A DNA stretch of 52,618 bases from an uncultured Gammaproteobacteria bacterium. GTDB lineage: Bacteria; Pseudomonadota; Gammaproteobacteria; Pseudomonadales; UBA5518. The DNA is taken from positions 1-52,618 of the forward strand of contig CAIYPF010000027.1 of assembly GCA_903928015.1 (NCBI GenBank), written 5' to 3'. Position 1 is the stretch's first letter; the number at the start of each line of letters is the position of its first letter. A model generated the notes under the pieces. That model saw nothing but the letters and a program-made list of their open reading frames with translations. It was not told the origin of the DNA and ran no database searches. Positions 8,118-16,765 of this stretch are shown here, piece by piece. The translations under genes were made by a program, and so were the position numbers.

Positions 8118-9196
8118 GGGCCCTGCTGGCCCTGCTGCGGCCTCTTGCGCTGCCGGTGACGCTTATCGTGGCGGTGTCGGCGCTGCTGCTTTACATGGAC
8201 AGCTCCGCGCGCACGGCAGCTGCCGCCTCCACCGTTCCCCGCGTCGCAGTGATCCAGCACGCATCGCAGGCATCGCTGGACGAGAGCCTGAAGGGCATGC
8301 TCGACACCTTCGCTGCGCAGGGCTACGTCGATGGCCGAAACATCCGGCTCCAGCTCTTCAACGCCGAAGGTGACATCGCCACGGCCAACAGCATCGCGCA
8401 GCAGGTGACAGACGGATCCTTCGACCTCGTCGTCACGGTGAGCACGCCCTCGATGCAGACCGTCGCTACCGCCAACAAGCAACGTCACGTGCCGCACGTT
8501 TTCGGTGTGGTCACCGACCCCTACTCCTCGGGCGTCGGTGCCAACCGTGAAAACCCCCTCGATCACCCGGCGTGGATGGCAGGTGTGGGCAGCATGGTGC
8601 CGGTGGGCGAGCCGCTCGCCATCGCGCTCGCCATGAACCCCTCCATGAAGCGCGTGGGTCTGGTGTGGAACAGCGCGGAGTCCAATTCCCGTGCGTACGC
8701 CGAGGCCACGCGCGCGGCCTGCGCCAAGCTCGGTCTGGAACTGCTGGAGGCCAACGCCGAGAACTCCTCCGCCGTGGGCGAGGCCGCGAGCTCTCTGGTG
8801 GCACGCGGCATCGACGCGATCCTGGTCACGGGTGATGTCACTGTGCTGGTAGCGGTAGACAGCGTGGTGGCAGCCGCCCGTCGCGGCCACATCCCGGTCT
8901 TCAGTCTCATCCCCCCGAACACCCGCAAGGGCGCGATCTTCGATTTCGGCGCGGATTTCACCCAGCTGGGCGCGATCGTCGGGCAGATGGCTATCGAGGT
9001 GCTGCAGGGGCGCAAGACCACCGCCGCGATCCCGATCCTGAACGTGGTTCCGGAAAAACTGTTCATCAACACGGTGGCGATCGCAGAGGTGCAGGACCGC
9101 TGGCGCCTGCCGCCCGAGATCCTCCGGAAAGCCTCTGTCGTGATCGACCAAACCGGCGAGCACGCCGGTCCTGCGGCCGCGACGGCGCCACACTGA
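8114..9196 (+). CDS. ABC transporter substrate-binding protein (ABC_sub_bind type)
   Basis: A 360-residue periplasmic-binding-protein-like protein of the ABC_sub_bind family, to which the TrpX tryptophan/aromatic importer component belongs. Family traits are VAVIQHASQASLDESLKGM, GYVDGRNIRLQLFNAEGD, DLVVTVSTPSMQT, HVFGVVTDPY and RVGLVWNSAESNS. The N-terminus has one hydrophobic segment (about residues 5-27) without a clear lipobox or cleavage site, so it may be a membrane-tethered binding protein. I chose the GTG at 8114, which overlaps the upstream stop by 4 bases, over the GTG at 8102 because it gives a compact signal segment. The ligand is unknown; the permease and ATPase lie two and three genes downstream. 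Confidence 0.88.
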   Translation: MRALLALLRPLALPVTLIVAVSALLLYMDSSARTAAAASTVPRVAVIQHASQASLDESLKGMLDTFAAQGYVDGRNIRLQLFNAEGDIATANSIAQQVTDGSFDLVVTVSTPSMQTVATANKQRHVPHVFGVVTDPYSSGVGANRENPLDHPAWMAGVGSMVPVGEPLAIALAMNPSMKRVGLVWNSAESNSRAYAEATRAACAKLGLELLEANAENSSAVGEAASSLVARGIDAILVTGDVTVLVAVDSVVAAARRGHIPVFSLIPPNTRKGAIFDFGADFTQLGAIVGQMAIEVLQGRKTTAAIPILNVVPEKLFINTVAIAEVQDRWRLPPEILRKASVVIDQTGEHAGPAAATAPH

Positions 9197-9224
9197 GCCG
9201 CGGCCGCCGCCGCAGGAGCCCGCG

Positions 9225-10484
9225 ATGGACATACGGATCGAACAGGATGCGGCGCTCACACGGCTCCATTTGAGCGGGCGTCTGGACGGCCATTGGGCCG
9301 GGCACCTCACACAGGCGCTCGACGAGCAATTGCGCCTCGGCAACGACCGTGTTTGCCTGCATCTCGGCGAGCTTGCCTACATCAGTTCGCTCGGACTGCG
9401 CGTGCTGATCAGCGCCAACAGCCGTTTTCGCACCGTCAGCGGCAGCTTCAGCGTGACCGGCGCCACCGGCAACGTCCTCCAGGTCCTGCAGATGGCGGGC
9501 ATGCTCGCGCTGCTCGAGCAGCAGGCGGCAGCCCCTGTGCAGGCTGCGGCCGTCGCTGCCGCACCGGAGTCGCGGCAACTCGAGCGCGGGGACGTGTCCT
9601 GGGAGGTGTTCACGCTCCCGGGCAGCGGCATGCGCGCGCGCGTCTTCGGTGATCCCGCGCTTTTCAACGCTGGCGGATACAGCGAGGAGCACTGCCAGCC
9701 GCAGCGGCTCTCCGAGCGCGGCGTGGGACTTGGCCTTGGCGCCTTTGCCCAGGATTTTGCGGGCAACCGCGAGCGTTTCGGCGAGTACCTCACGGTGGCC
9801 GGTGCCGCCGCCTGCCAGCCTTCGGGCGCATCCACCACCTGCGACACCCTGCTCACGGAGGGTGAGTACGTGCCCGAGTTGCAGGCCCTGCACGGCATCG
9901 GTTGCGAGGGCGAGTTCACCCGTTTGCTGCGCTTCGAGCCGGCCGCAGGCGCCGAGCCGCCCACGCTCTCCTCGATAGCGGCCTTCGCGCTGGAATGCGC
10001 CGCAGCGCCGATCGCCTGCATCGTGATCGCAGCCGAATCCGAATCCCTCTCGGGTGCTGCGCTGCGTCGATCGCCCGTGCTCGGCGAGCTGCCTGAAGAT
10101 CCTTTCGGCTTTCCGGACGTGCGTGATTGGCTCTCGATCGTGGGCGAGCGCGCTCACGCGGGAATGTCAGTGCTTGCCTGCGGCGTGGTCGCAGACCCCT
10201 GCGCAACCGTGCCCGATGCCTTGCGTACGCAACTGCGACCCCTGGGCGCGGAGGACGGGCCTCTGGGGCACCTGCACGCCGCGGTGTTCCGCTTCCGCCC
10301 GCAGAAGCGCGGCAAGATCGAATTGCTGCCCGCGCTGCGGCCCTTCTTCGAGCACGATGCTCCGCAGGCAGTGCTGCACCTTATGGGCGACGACCGCGAG
10401 GAGGGCAGCGTGGAAGAGAGCCGTTTCCGGCGCGGTGTGTGCTGGGTGGCTGCGATCACCGCAGTCGACGGAGGTGCGGCATGA
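9225..10484 (+). CDS. STAS domain fused to an uncharacterised C-terminal domain
   Basis: A 419-residue protein. Residues 1 to about 100 form a STAS domain (RLHLSGRLDG, LHLGELAYISSLGLRVLI) with S55 at the phosphorylatable position. An alanine-rich linker (about 101-117) leads to some 300 residues that I do not recognise. That part contains GVGLGLGAFAQDF, a cysteine-containing stretch (ACQPSGASTTCDTLLTEGEY), FRFRPQKRGKIELLPALRPFFE and VLHLMGDDREEGS. It does not show the Asp motifs of PP2C phosphatases clearly enough to call it one. Sandwiched between the binding-protein and permease genes and overlapping the permease start by 4 bases, it is the likely link between the partner switch and the transporter. 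Confidence 0.78.
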   Translation: MDIRIEQDAALTRLHLSGRLDGHWAGHLTQALDEQLRLGNDRVCLHLGELAYISSLGLRVLISANSRFRTVSGSFSVTGATGNVLQVLQMAGMLALLEQQAAAPVQAAAVAAAPESRQLERGDVSWEVFTLPGSGMRARVFGDPALFNAGGYSEEHCQPQRLSERGVGLGLGAFAQDFAGNRERFGEYLTVAGAAACQPSGASTTCDTLLTEGEYVPELQALHGIGCEGEFTRLLRFEPAAGAEPPTLSSIAAFALECAAAPIACIVIAAESESLSGAALRRSPVLGELPEDPFGFPDVRDWLSIVGERAHAGMSVLACGVVADPCATVPDALRTQLRPLGAEDGPLGHLHAAVFRFRPQKRGKIELLPALRPFFEHDAPQAVLHLMGDDREEGSVEESRFRRGVCWVAAITAVDGGAA

Positions 10485-11422
10485 GCCTGCTCCTCGGCGC
10501 GCTCGGCATGGGTTCGGTGCTCGCGCTGCTCGCACTCGGCATTTTCGTCAGTTTCCGCATCTTCGCTTTCCCCGACATGACCGCCGAAGGCAGCGTGACG
10601 CTGGGCGCGGCGGTGGCGGCAGCGCTGCTCGTGGCCGGTCACGATCCGGTCACGGCCACTGCGGCGGCCACGGCGGCGGGAGCGGTGGCAGGCACGGTGA
10701 CCGGCGTGCTGCACACGCGCTTCCGGCTGAACGGGCTCCTCGCCGGCATTCTCGTGATGACGGCGCTCTACTCGATCAACCTGCACATCATGGGTCGGAG
10801 CAACCTGCCGCTTGGCGAAGCGCAGAGCTTCGTCACCCTGACAGGCTCGCTCGCTGCGCGCTTTGCCGATCATGATGGCAACGTGCAGTTCATGGGGCGT
10901 GCCGCCTCGGCGCAGGATCTGGGCTTGTTCATCGGTGCGGCGATCTTCGCCGGCGTGGTGTGCGCGGCGCTGTACCTGTTCTTCCACACGCGCATCGGAT
11001 CGGCGATGCGTGCCACCGGCGACAACCCGCAGATGATCCGCGCGCTCGGCAGCAACGACGGCATGCTCATTACCGCAGGGCTCGCACTGTCCAACGCGCT
11101 GGTGGCGCTTTCCGGCGCGCTGCTCGCGCAGTACCAGGGGTTCGCTGACCTGCAGATGGGCATCGGCATGCTCGTGTGGGGGCTTGCCAGCGTGATCATC
11201 GGCGAGTCCCTCACCGGCTCCGGCAAACTCGGTTACCTGCTGATCGGCGCCATCCTGGGATCGGTGCTCTTCCGCCTGCTCGTGGCGGTGGCGTTGCGCT
11301 GGGGGCTGGACCCCGCGGACCTCAAGCTCGTGACGGCGGTCTTCGTGCTGATCGCACTGGTGGCGCCGGGCATGGTCGCGCAGTTGCGCGGCCGTCTTGC
11401 CGGAGGTGCTCCCAATGCTTGA
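10481..11422 (+). CDS. ABC transporter permease (branched-chain/TrpY type)
   Basis: A 313-residue integral membrane protein, mostly hydrophobic with about eight to nine predicted segments. MTAEGSVTLGAAVAAALL and GDNPQMIRALGSNDGMLITAGLALSNALVALSGAL are hallmarks of the BPD_transp_2 permeases that partner ABC_sub_bind proteins. The MRATGDNPQMIRALG loop would contact the ATPase. The ATG at 10481 overlaps the upstream stop (ATGA) and the 3' end overlaps the ATPase gene by 8 bases, so the three proteins are translationally coupled. The transported compound is unknown; amino acids or aromatic compounds are plausible from the family. Confidence 0.9.
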   Translation: MSLLLGALGMGSVLALLALGIFVSFRIFAFPDMTAEGSVTLGAAVAAALLVAGHDPVTATAAATAAGAVAGTVTGVLHTRFRLNGLLAGILVMTALYSINLHIMGRSNLPLGEAQSFVTLTGSLAARFADHDGNVQFMGRAASAQDLGLFIGAAIFAGVVCAALYLFFHTRIGSAMRATGDNPQMIRALGSNDGMLITAGLALSNALVALSGALLAQYQGFADLQMGIGMLVWGLASVIIGESLTGSGKLGYLLIGAILGSVLFRLLVAVALRWGLDPADLKLVTAVFVLIALVAPGMVAQLRGRLAGGAPNA

Positions 11423-12227
11423 GATACAGGGCATCTCCAAGACATTCCACGCAGGCACCGTGAACGAGGTGCGCTCGCTTCGCGGCGTGAACCTCACCAT
11501 CGACGAAGGTTCCTTCGTGGTGGTGATCGGCACCAATGGCTCCGGAAAATCCACGCTGCTGAACGCGGTGGCGGGCACTTTCCCCGTCGATACCGGCAGC
11601 ATCCGGCTCGCGGGCAAGGACATCACGCGGTGGCCGGAACACCGCCGTGCCGCCCTGATCGGCCGCGTGTTCCAGAATCCGTTCAGCGGCACTGCGCCGC
11701 ATCTGACCGTCGCAGAGAACCTCGCGCTCGCCGAGCGGCGCGGACTCTCGCTCGGGCTGGGGCGCTTGTTGCCCGGCGGCGCACGCGAGCGTATCCGCTC
11801 GGGAATCCGCGCACTCGGCATGGGGCTGGAAGACCGGCTCGACAATGCCATCGGCAGCCTCTCGGGCGGGCAGCGCCAGGCGCTAACCCTGCTGATGGCC
11901 ACCACGCTGCGTCCGCAACTGCTGCTGTTGGACGAACACACTGCCGCGCTCGATCCGCGCTCTGCCGACCAGGTGGTGCGCATCACCGATCGCATCATCG
12001 CCCGCGACCGGCTCACTGCGATGATGGTCACGCACTCTATGCAGCAGGCCGTCACCTACGGTGACCGTCTGGTCATGATGCACAGGGGGCAGGTGGTGCT
12101 CGATCTGCGCGGCGCCGAGAAAAGCCGCCTGCGACCCGAAGACCTGCTCCAGCGCTTCGAAGAACTGCGGCGCGCGGATCTGGTCGATGCCGCGGCCGCA
12201 GATATGCTGCGCCGGCGCTACGTCTGA
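11415..12227 (+). CDS. ABC transporter ATP-binding protein
   Basis: A 270-residue ABC ATPase with Walker A GTNGSGKST, Q-loop VFQNPFSG, signature LSGGQRQAL, Walker B LLLLDEHTAALD and H-loop VTHSMQQA. It energises the permease encoded immediately upstream. The ATG at 11415 is preceded by GGAGGTG, a strong ribosome-binding site located within the end of the permease gene. An upstream in-frame TTG at 11397 is less likely. It is the last gene of the operon, and convergent transcription begins 15 bp downstream with no obvious terminator. Confidence 0.95.
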   Translation: MLEIQGISKTFHAGTVNEVRSLRGVNLTIDEGSFVVVIGTNGSGKSTLLNAVAGTFPVDTGSIRLAGKDITRWPEHRRAALIGRVFQNPFSGTAPHLTVAENLALAERRGLSLGLGRLLPGGARERIRSGIRALGMGLEDRLDNAIGSLSGGQRQALTLLMATTLRPQLLLLDEHTAALDPRSADQVVRITDRIIARDRLTAMMVTHSMQQAVTYGDRLVMMHRGQVVLDLRGAEKSRLRPEDLLQRFEELRRADLVDAAAADMLRRRYV

Positions 12228-12241
12228 GCCGGGGTGCCGCC

Positions 12242-13765
12242 CTAGGGCAATTGCACCTGCTGCGCTGCACGGATGATCTCTGCCGCATCTGACCGCAGCA
12301 GCAGTTGACTGGCCAGCAGCTTGTCGGTGCTGGCCTGCACTTTGCGCAGGTAGTCTTCTTTGCCCGTGTAGAGCGCGTCGAGGGTCTCCGGCGTGAAGGG
12401 AAACACCGAACCGCTCAGCCTGCACGCCAGATTGCCGATGTTCCTCAGCAGGGGCGAGAGGCTCGGGTCCGCGACGTTGGTGGAGTCGTAGCGGGCCAGC
12501 GGAACCTCCACTGCCGGCAGGCGGATGCCACCCATCACATTGCCCTGTGCGTCGCGCCACAGAACCCCGCCGGTCTGACGCATCATCTGTCCCTTGGGCG
12601 GCACCGAACCGTTGATCGCCTGACGGAACATGCGTTGCCAGAGTGCGTTGAACACGTACGACACGTTTACCGGTCCGTCAGCTGTGGTGTTCAGTTCGTT
12701 GGCGCAGAGCTGCTCGAGGTAAATCGGCCTCGGACCCAGCAGCCCTGCCGGGATGAGCTCGATCTCGCGGTGCACCGTGTTGTGTGCGCCGCCCGTCACC
12801 TCGTAGTAGCGGAAGGTAGGAGTGTCGAGCTGCCGCCCGCTGGTGCCGAAGCCCAGTGTTTCGAAATCGGTCTGCGTCACGACCTGATACACCGGCACCG
12901 GCAGATCCGCCCTGACCTTGCCTTGCGGCAGCGGCAGGCGCGGCGTGCAGGCGGGGAAGGGCGCCACGCCGGGGTCGTCGCAGCGCGGCCCGAAATTGAT
13001 CGCCCTCGGGTTGATGCCGGACTGGATGAAATAGCCGTCGTTGACGCGCGGCAAGTGGAAGGCGCTCGCGTAGGTGACCAGCGAGCCGGCCTGCTGGGAC
13101 TGCCCCACATGGAAGAGCTTGCGTACACGGTAGGCGCCCGGGATCACGCTCTTTCCGCGCACGTTGCGCAGCATGTTCGCGATCTGGCTCATCATCTCGA
13201 AGGCAAGCCCGTTCTCGGGCAGCGACAACGTGGCGTAACGGGTGCCGCAGCGCGGCGGCGTCAGGCCGAACACCCGGCAACCGCCTTTCAGGAAATCAAT
13301 CGAGGTGGTGCTGTTGGTGACGCCTACGTAGATCGTGCCGTGCCGCGTGAAGAATTCGGCGGAGGGATCCCATGCCGGTGCAGTGTCGAAGCCCGCGGTC
13401 GAATTCCACCATTCCACCGCCACGTTGCCATCGAAGACCGCGGGGTCTGCGGGCCGGCGGACGATGATGCGCGTGCGGTAGGGCACGCCTGTCTGGACTG
13501 CGGTGATGTCGGTGTGGCTGCGCGGCGGGTTGTTGGCGTAGTTGAAGAGTGTGGATGTGCCGGAGACGAAGAACTCTTCCTCGACGTACTCGTTGTAGGG
13601 GAGGGCGCCGATCAGGCGTGTCCCCGGCACGAATGCAGCGCCCTGCCCGTCGGGGACGCGGGTGACGGTGACCGGATCCGTGGGCGCCGCCTCGCAGAGC
13701 AGCGGGATCATCAGCACTGCGGCAAACAGTACGGTGGTGCGGCGGAGCGTGCGGATCCAGAGCAT
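12242..13765 (-). CDS. Secreted alpha/beta hydrolase domain-containing protein
   Basis: A 507-residue protein with a signal peptide (hydrophobic residues 11-25, probable cleavage after CEA). It resembles the large alpha/beta-hydrolase-domain family seen in secreted proteins of Gram-negative bacteria, with VEWWNSTAGFDTAPAW, YVGVTNSTTSID, KLFHVGQSQQAGSLVTY (G-x-S nucleophile S223), YEVTGGAHN carrying the probable catalytic histidine, and a long C-terminal part (LPAVEVPLARYD). Members act as esterases or lactonases of unknown substrate. It is the last gene of a five-gene minus-strand run, 33 bp after the TlpA gene. Confidence 0.82.
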   Translation of the reverse strand: MLWIRTLRRTTVLFAAVLMIPLLCEAAPTDPVTVTRVPDGQGAAFVPGTRLIGALPYNEYVEEEFFVSGTSTLFNYANNPPRSHTDITAVQTGVPYRTRIIVRRPADPAVFDGNVAVEWWNSTAGFDTAPAWDPSAEFFTRHGTIYVGVTNSTTSIDFLKGGCRVFGLTPPRCGTRYATLSLPENGLAFEMMSQIANMLRNVRGKSVIPGAYRVRKLFHVGQSQQAGSLVTYASAFHLPRVNDGYFIQSGINPRAINFGPRCDDPGVAPFPACTPRLPLPQGKVRADLPVPVYQVVTQTDFETLGFGTSGRQLDTPTFRYYEVTGGAHNTVHREIELIPAGLLGPRPIYLEQLCANELNTTADGPVNVSYVFNALWQRMFRQAINGSVPPKGQMMRQTGGVLWRDAQGNVMGGIRLPAVEVPLARYDSTNVADPSLSPLLRNIGNLACRLSGSVFPFTPETLDALYTGKEDYLRKVQASTDKLLASQLLLRSDAAEIIRAAQQVQLP

Positions 13766-13798
13766 GGGTCAAATGCCTCGAGTGTTTTTCTTCGGGAG

Positions 13799-14329
13799 TC
13801 AGTTGCGTGTGGCGGGCACCGGTGCCAATGCTGCGTCCAGTGCTTGCGCAAAACCCGGCGTATCTTTGCGCAGCACACCTGCATGGCGCCATGTGACGAT
13901 GCCGCTGCGGTCGATCAGCGCCGATACCGGCACGGCCGAGATATCCATCACGGATGCCACACGCTCTGCGGGATCGAACCATATCTCGTAGCGTATGCCA
14001 AGGCGCGGTGCCGCCACGAGCACCTCCGCACGATCCGCTGCCTCGTCGATGCTGACGCCGATCACACGGAGCCCGCGCGCGCCTTCCTCTGCCTGCAGCC
14101 TGGAGAGAAAGGGAATTTCCTGCCGGCAGGGTGTGCACCATGTGGCCCAGACATTGAGCAGCACCACGCTTCCGCGCAGGGAGGAAAGAGTGACGCTGTG
14201 TCCGGTGGTATCGGTGGCGCTGAACGCCGGTGTGTCCGGTTTGATTGCCTCATCCGGCGGTGGCGAGCAGGCAGTGCCTGCCCCGAGCAGCATCAGCGCG
14301 GCCAGGCAATTGCGAAGGCGATGCCTCAA
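13799..14329 (-). CDS. TlpA/ResA-like thiol-disulfide oxidoreductase
   Basis: A 176-residue thioredoxin-fold protein with the active site WATWCTPC (C65 and C68) and the downstream cis-proline region ISAVPVSALID. The N-terminus is a signal sequence ending at C21 (GAGTAC), a weak lipobox, so it may be a periplasmic lipoprotein. The start is a TTG at 14329 that overlaps the stop of the upstream beta-propeller lipoprotein gene (TTGA), indicating translational coupling. TlpA-like proteins reduce disulfides or metal-site cysteines in the periplasm. The coupled neighbour has a CxCC motif, a plausible target. Confidence 0.92.
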   Translation of the reverse strand: MRHRLRNCLAALMLLGAGTACSPPPDEAIKPDTPAFSATDTTGHSVTLSSLRGSVVLLNVWATWCTPCRQEIPFLSRLQAEEGARGLRVIGVSIDEAADRAEVLVAAPRLGIRYEIWFDPAERVASVMDISAVPVSALIDRSGIVTWRHAGVLRKDTPGFAQALDAALAPVPATRN

Positions 14330-15558
14330 GGGCCGGGCCTCGCCCGCGCCACCCGCACGCGGGAGGGCTCGGCCGGATCGGTCCAGGCCAACATCACGGC
14401 GTCATCCACCGCGACCATGCGCGGGAACCCACTCGATCGGGCGGCTGCCGTGCGGGCAACCTCGAGGGCCGCGGAGCGGCTGCCGTCCGGATGCAAACGG
14501 CGCAGCAGCACGCGGGCCGTGGCCTCCTCGCCGCGTTCCAGCCACGAGACCACGGCATTGCCTGCTGCATCCAGTACCAGATCCACACGCCCGAGCGGCG
14601 TGCCCTCGTCCACCGGCAGGGGCTGGCCAAAGCTCGCTCCGCCGTCCTGCGAGAAGGCAAGGCTCACGCGCTCCCGCGACTGTGCGCCCGTGAACCACGC
14701 CACTGCGACCAGCGCCCCGCGCGCGGCAATCGCAGGGCCGTTCACGGGGCAGCCCTCGATGCGCCAGCCGTCGGCGTGCACCGGCACCGGAGCAGACCAC
14801 ACGTCGTTGATCCGGCGCATGACGCTGATGTCCCGCACTTCATCTGCGCTACGGTCGCGGTAGGCCACGACGGGCCCGTCAGCGGCCCAGGCGGCGTCCG
14901 TCTGGCAGCAATCGCAGGTGCGTGTGTCGATCAGCTCCGTTGCTGCCGGCATGCCTTCAGGCGAGATCGTGGTGAACGCCAGCTGCGTCTGCGGTTCGGT
15001 GTCAGGCAGCACGGTGTTGCGGCCGTCGAGCCACACTGCCTGCACCTTGCCGTCCGGCGCATCCAGCAGCGACACGAAGCCGTGTTCGGCAGCGACGCCG
15101 TCATCGTGCAATACGCGCGATGCCGACCATGTGATTCCGGCGTCCGTCGACTGCGCGATCCGCGCCTCGTAGGCCTCGTCGTCGCTGCCGCCGTGTTGCA
15201 GCCACTGCGCCACGAGCCGGCCCGTGTGTGTGGGCAAGAGCGAGGGGAAGTCCGCCCAGTTCGCCATGAGGTCTTTGTTTTCCACCACCGTCACCGGCGC
15301 GGACCAGCGCTCTTCTCCGGCGGCAAGTTGCGCAAAACGCAGCGCGTGCGCGCCATCACTGCGTGTTTCCAGCCAACTCAGGTACACGCTGCCGTCTTTG
15401 CCTGCGGACAGATGCGCTTGCGCGCTGCCTGGCGCCGCGGGTGAGGCGAGCTCGGGCAGTTCGGTGGGGGCAGTGGCGGAGCTTTCGCTGCCGGGTGATC
15501 CGCTGCCGCAGCCTGCCAGCGCGAGTGCTGCAACGCATGCGAGCAGGCGCATGGCCAT
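14326..15558 (-). CDS. Sialidase-fold (BNR-like beta-propeller) lipoprotein
   Basis: A 410-residue protein with a clear lipobox LAGC (C17). The mature part has repeated Asp-box-like blades, for example STDAGITWSASRV and SQDGGASFGQPL, which are typical of six-bladed sialidase-type propellers. Annotations such as exo-alpha-sialidase are common for this fold, but no catalytic Arg triad or Tyr/Glu pair could be assigned, so enzymatic activity is doubtful. A compact CDCC cluster (RTCDCCQTDA) lies mid-protein. It sits between a MaoC gene (1-base overlap) and a TlpA gene (overlapping stop/start). Confidence 0.72.
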   Translation of the reverse strand: MAMRLLACVAALALAGCGSGSPGSESSATAPTELPELASPAAPGSAQAHLSAGKDGSVYLSWLETRSDGAHALRFAQLAAGEERWSAPVTVVENKDLMANWADFPSLLPTHTGRLVAQWLQHGGSDDEAYEARIAQSTDAGITWSASRVLHDDGVAAEHGFVSLLDAPDGKVQAVWLDGRNTVLPDTEPQTQLAFTTISPEGMPAATELIDTRTCDCCQTDAAWAADGPVVAYRDRSADEVRDISVMRRINDVWSAPVPVHADGWRIEGCPVNGPAIAARGALVAVAWFTGAQSRERVSLAFSQDGGASFGQPLPVDEGTPLGRVDLVLDAAGNAVVSWLERGEEATARVLLRRLHPDGSRSAALEVARTAAARSSGFPRMVAVDDAVMLAWTDPAEPSRVRVARARPGP

Positions 15559-16028
15559 CAGGCTGCGCCCCGACCGAGCAGCATGCTCATTGCCCGCGTG
15601 GAGAACACGGTGTCCCCGTGCTGGTTGCGCAACTCGATGCGTGATTCGATCAGGCCGCGGTCGGGCTTGCTCGCCGAGCGCCGTGCCGAGAGCACCGTGA
15701 CGCTGCCGTGCAGCACGTCCCCGGGGCGCACCGGCCGCAGCCAGCGCAGTTCGTCCACGCCCGGCGAGCCGATGCTCGAGGCGGGAGAGAGGAAATTGGT
15801 CGCCAGCAACCGCATCATGAGGCTCGCCGTGTGCCAGCCGCTCGCGATGATGCCGCCGAAGTGCGATGCCGCCGCGGCGACCGGGTCGATGTGGAAGGGT
15901 TGAGGATCGAAGCGCTGCGCGAAATCCAGCACCTCCTGCTCTTCCACAGCGATTGTGCCGATATCGAAGACGGCGCCTGCGGGATAGTCCTCGAACCAGC
16001 GTTCGTGGGTGGCGGGTGTGTCCTGCAT
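15558..16028 (-). CDS. MaoC-family (R)-specific hydratase-like protein
   Basis: A 156-residue single hot-dog domain. The hydratase-2 motif FDPQPFHIDP supplies D41 and H46, followed by ASHFGGIIASGWHTASL. The C-terminal part (DELRWLRPVRPGDVLHGSVTV) is also typical. Members hydrate trans-2-enoyl-CoA or act on related thioesters in the cytosol. Its start directly abuts the stop of the YciB-like gene and its stop overlaps the next start by one base, so it belongs to this operon although its function has no obvious link to the exported proteins downstream. Confidence 0.9.
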   Translation of the reverse strand: MQDTPATHERWFEDYPAGAVFDIGTIAVEEQEVLDFAQRFDPQPFHIDPVAAAASHFGGIIASGWHTASLMMRLLATNFLSPASSIGSPGVDELRWLRPVRPGDVLHGSVTVLSARRSASKPDRGLIESRIELRNQHGDTVFSTRAMSMLLGRGAA

Positions 16029-16613
16029 CTAGGTTGTTTCCGTCATGTCATCGGGGCGTGCGTAGCGCAGCACCCACACCATCAGGAGGATCGTGAGCAC
16101 CAGGTCGCCGAAGCTGGTGTAGTAGAGCCAGAGCTCCTTCGACAGCCAACTCGCCACCGCCCAGTTGGTGAAGGCAGACACCAATCCCAGCACGGCCATG
16201 CCGAGCGTGAGCCGGCGTGGATCCAGCGGCTCGGGCATGTAGCGCAACATCCGCACGCCGAAGTAGCCGCCGCGGTTGAAGACGCCGTCTGCGGCCATCA
16301 GCAGTGCGATGGCCGCGCCCAGGAAGGTGCTGCGCATTTTCACGGCCCAGTCGTCCTGGAAGGCAAGCGCCAGGCCCGCGGATGCCAGCAGCGTCAGCAC
16401 GCCGAAGAGTGCGAGACCGCCGAGCAGATCCACCTTCACGAAGCGCTGCGCCACCACCACGCAGAGCCCGGCGCATGCCGTGACCACGGCGGGCAGCGCG
16501 AGGTGATCCGAGAAACTGCCGGTGATGAAGAACAGCGCCCCCAGACCGATGTCGACCATCAGCGAATGCTTGTTGCGCTGCCATTGCTGCGCGGGGTCAT
16601 GTGTCTCGGTCAT
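16029..16613 (-). CDS. YciB/IspZ-like inner-membrane septation protein
   Basis: A 194-residue hydrophobic protein with about five to six membrane segments. The charged KVDLLGGLALF segment, FQDDWAVKMRSTFLGAAIAL, a mid-protein loop (YFGVRMLRYMP) and the C-terminal RRLTLGMAVLGLVSAFTNWAVASWLS...LYYTSFGDLVLT follow the order of YciB/IspZ proteins, which take part in cell-envelope integrity and division. Identification is by pattern and length. The ATG at 16613 removes a long non-hydrophobic upstream extension. It is the first gene of the five-gene minus-strand operon. Confidence 0.75.
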   Translation of the reverse strand: MTETHDPAQQWQRNKHSLMVDIGLGALFFITGSFSDHLALPAVVTACAGLCVVVAQRFVKVDLLGGLALFGVLTLLASAGLALAFQDDWAVKMRSTFLGAAIALLMAADGVFNRGGYFGVRMLRYMPEPLDPRRLTLGMAVLGLVSAFTNWAVASWLSKELWLYYTSFGDLVLTILLMVWVLRYARPDDMTETT

Positions 16614-16724
16614 GGGGCGATCCGTGTCCGTTGGGAGCGCGCGGATTATGTCGCAGACATGACGGTGCTCACACCCTGTGCGTGCAGCCCCTGATTCCGC
16701 GATGCGGGATCGGGGTGCGCGGGC

Positions 16725-16730
16725 TATCAT
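16725..16730 (+). promoter_or_regulatory. Candidate -10 element upstream of the sensor kinase
   Basis: TATCAT matches the sigma70 -10 consensus at 5 of 6 positions and lies 35 bp before the GTG start. No convincing -35 hexamer was found at the right spacing. Confidence 0.25.
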
Positions 16731-16765
16731 CCACGCCATCAAGAGACGAATCCCGGGACTGCCAC

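Noticed and set aside
14326-15558. Active sialidase
   Set aside because: Asp-box-like blades are present, but the arginine triad and catalytic Tyr/Glu could not be identified, and the protein carries a CxCC motif and a TlpA partner instead.
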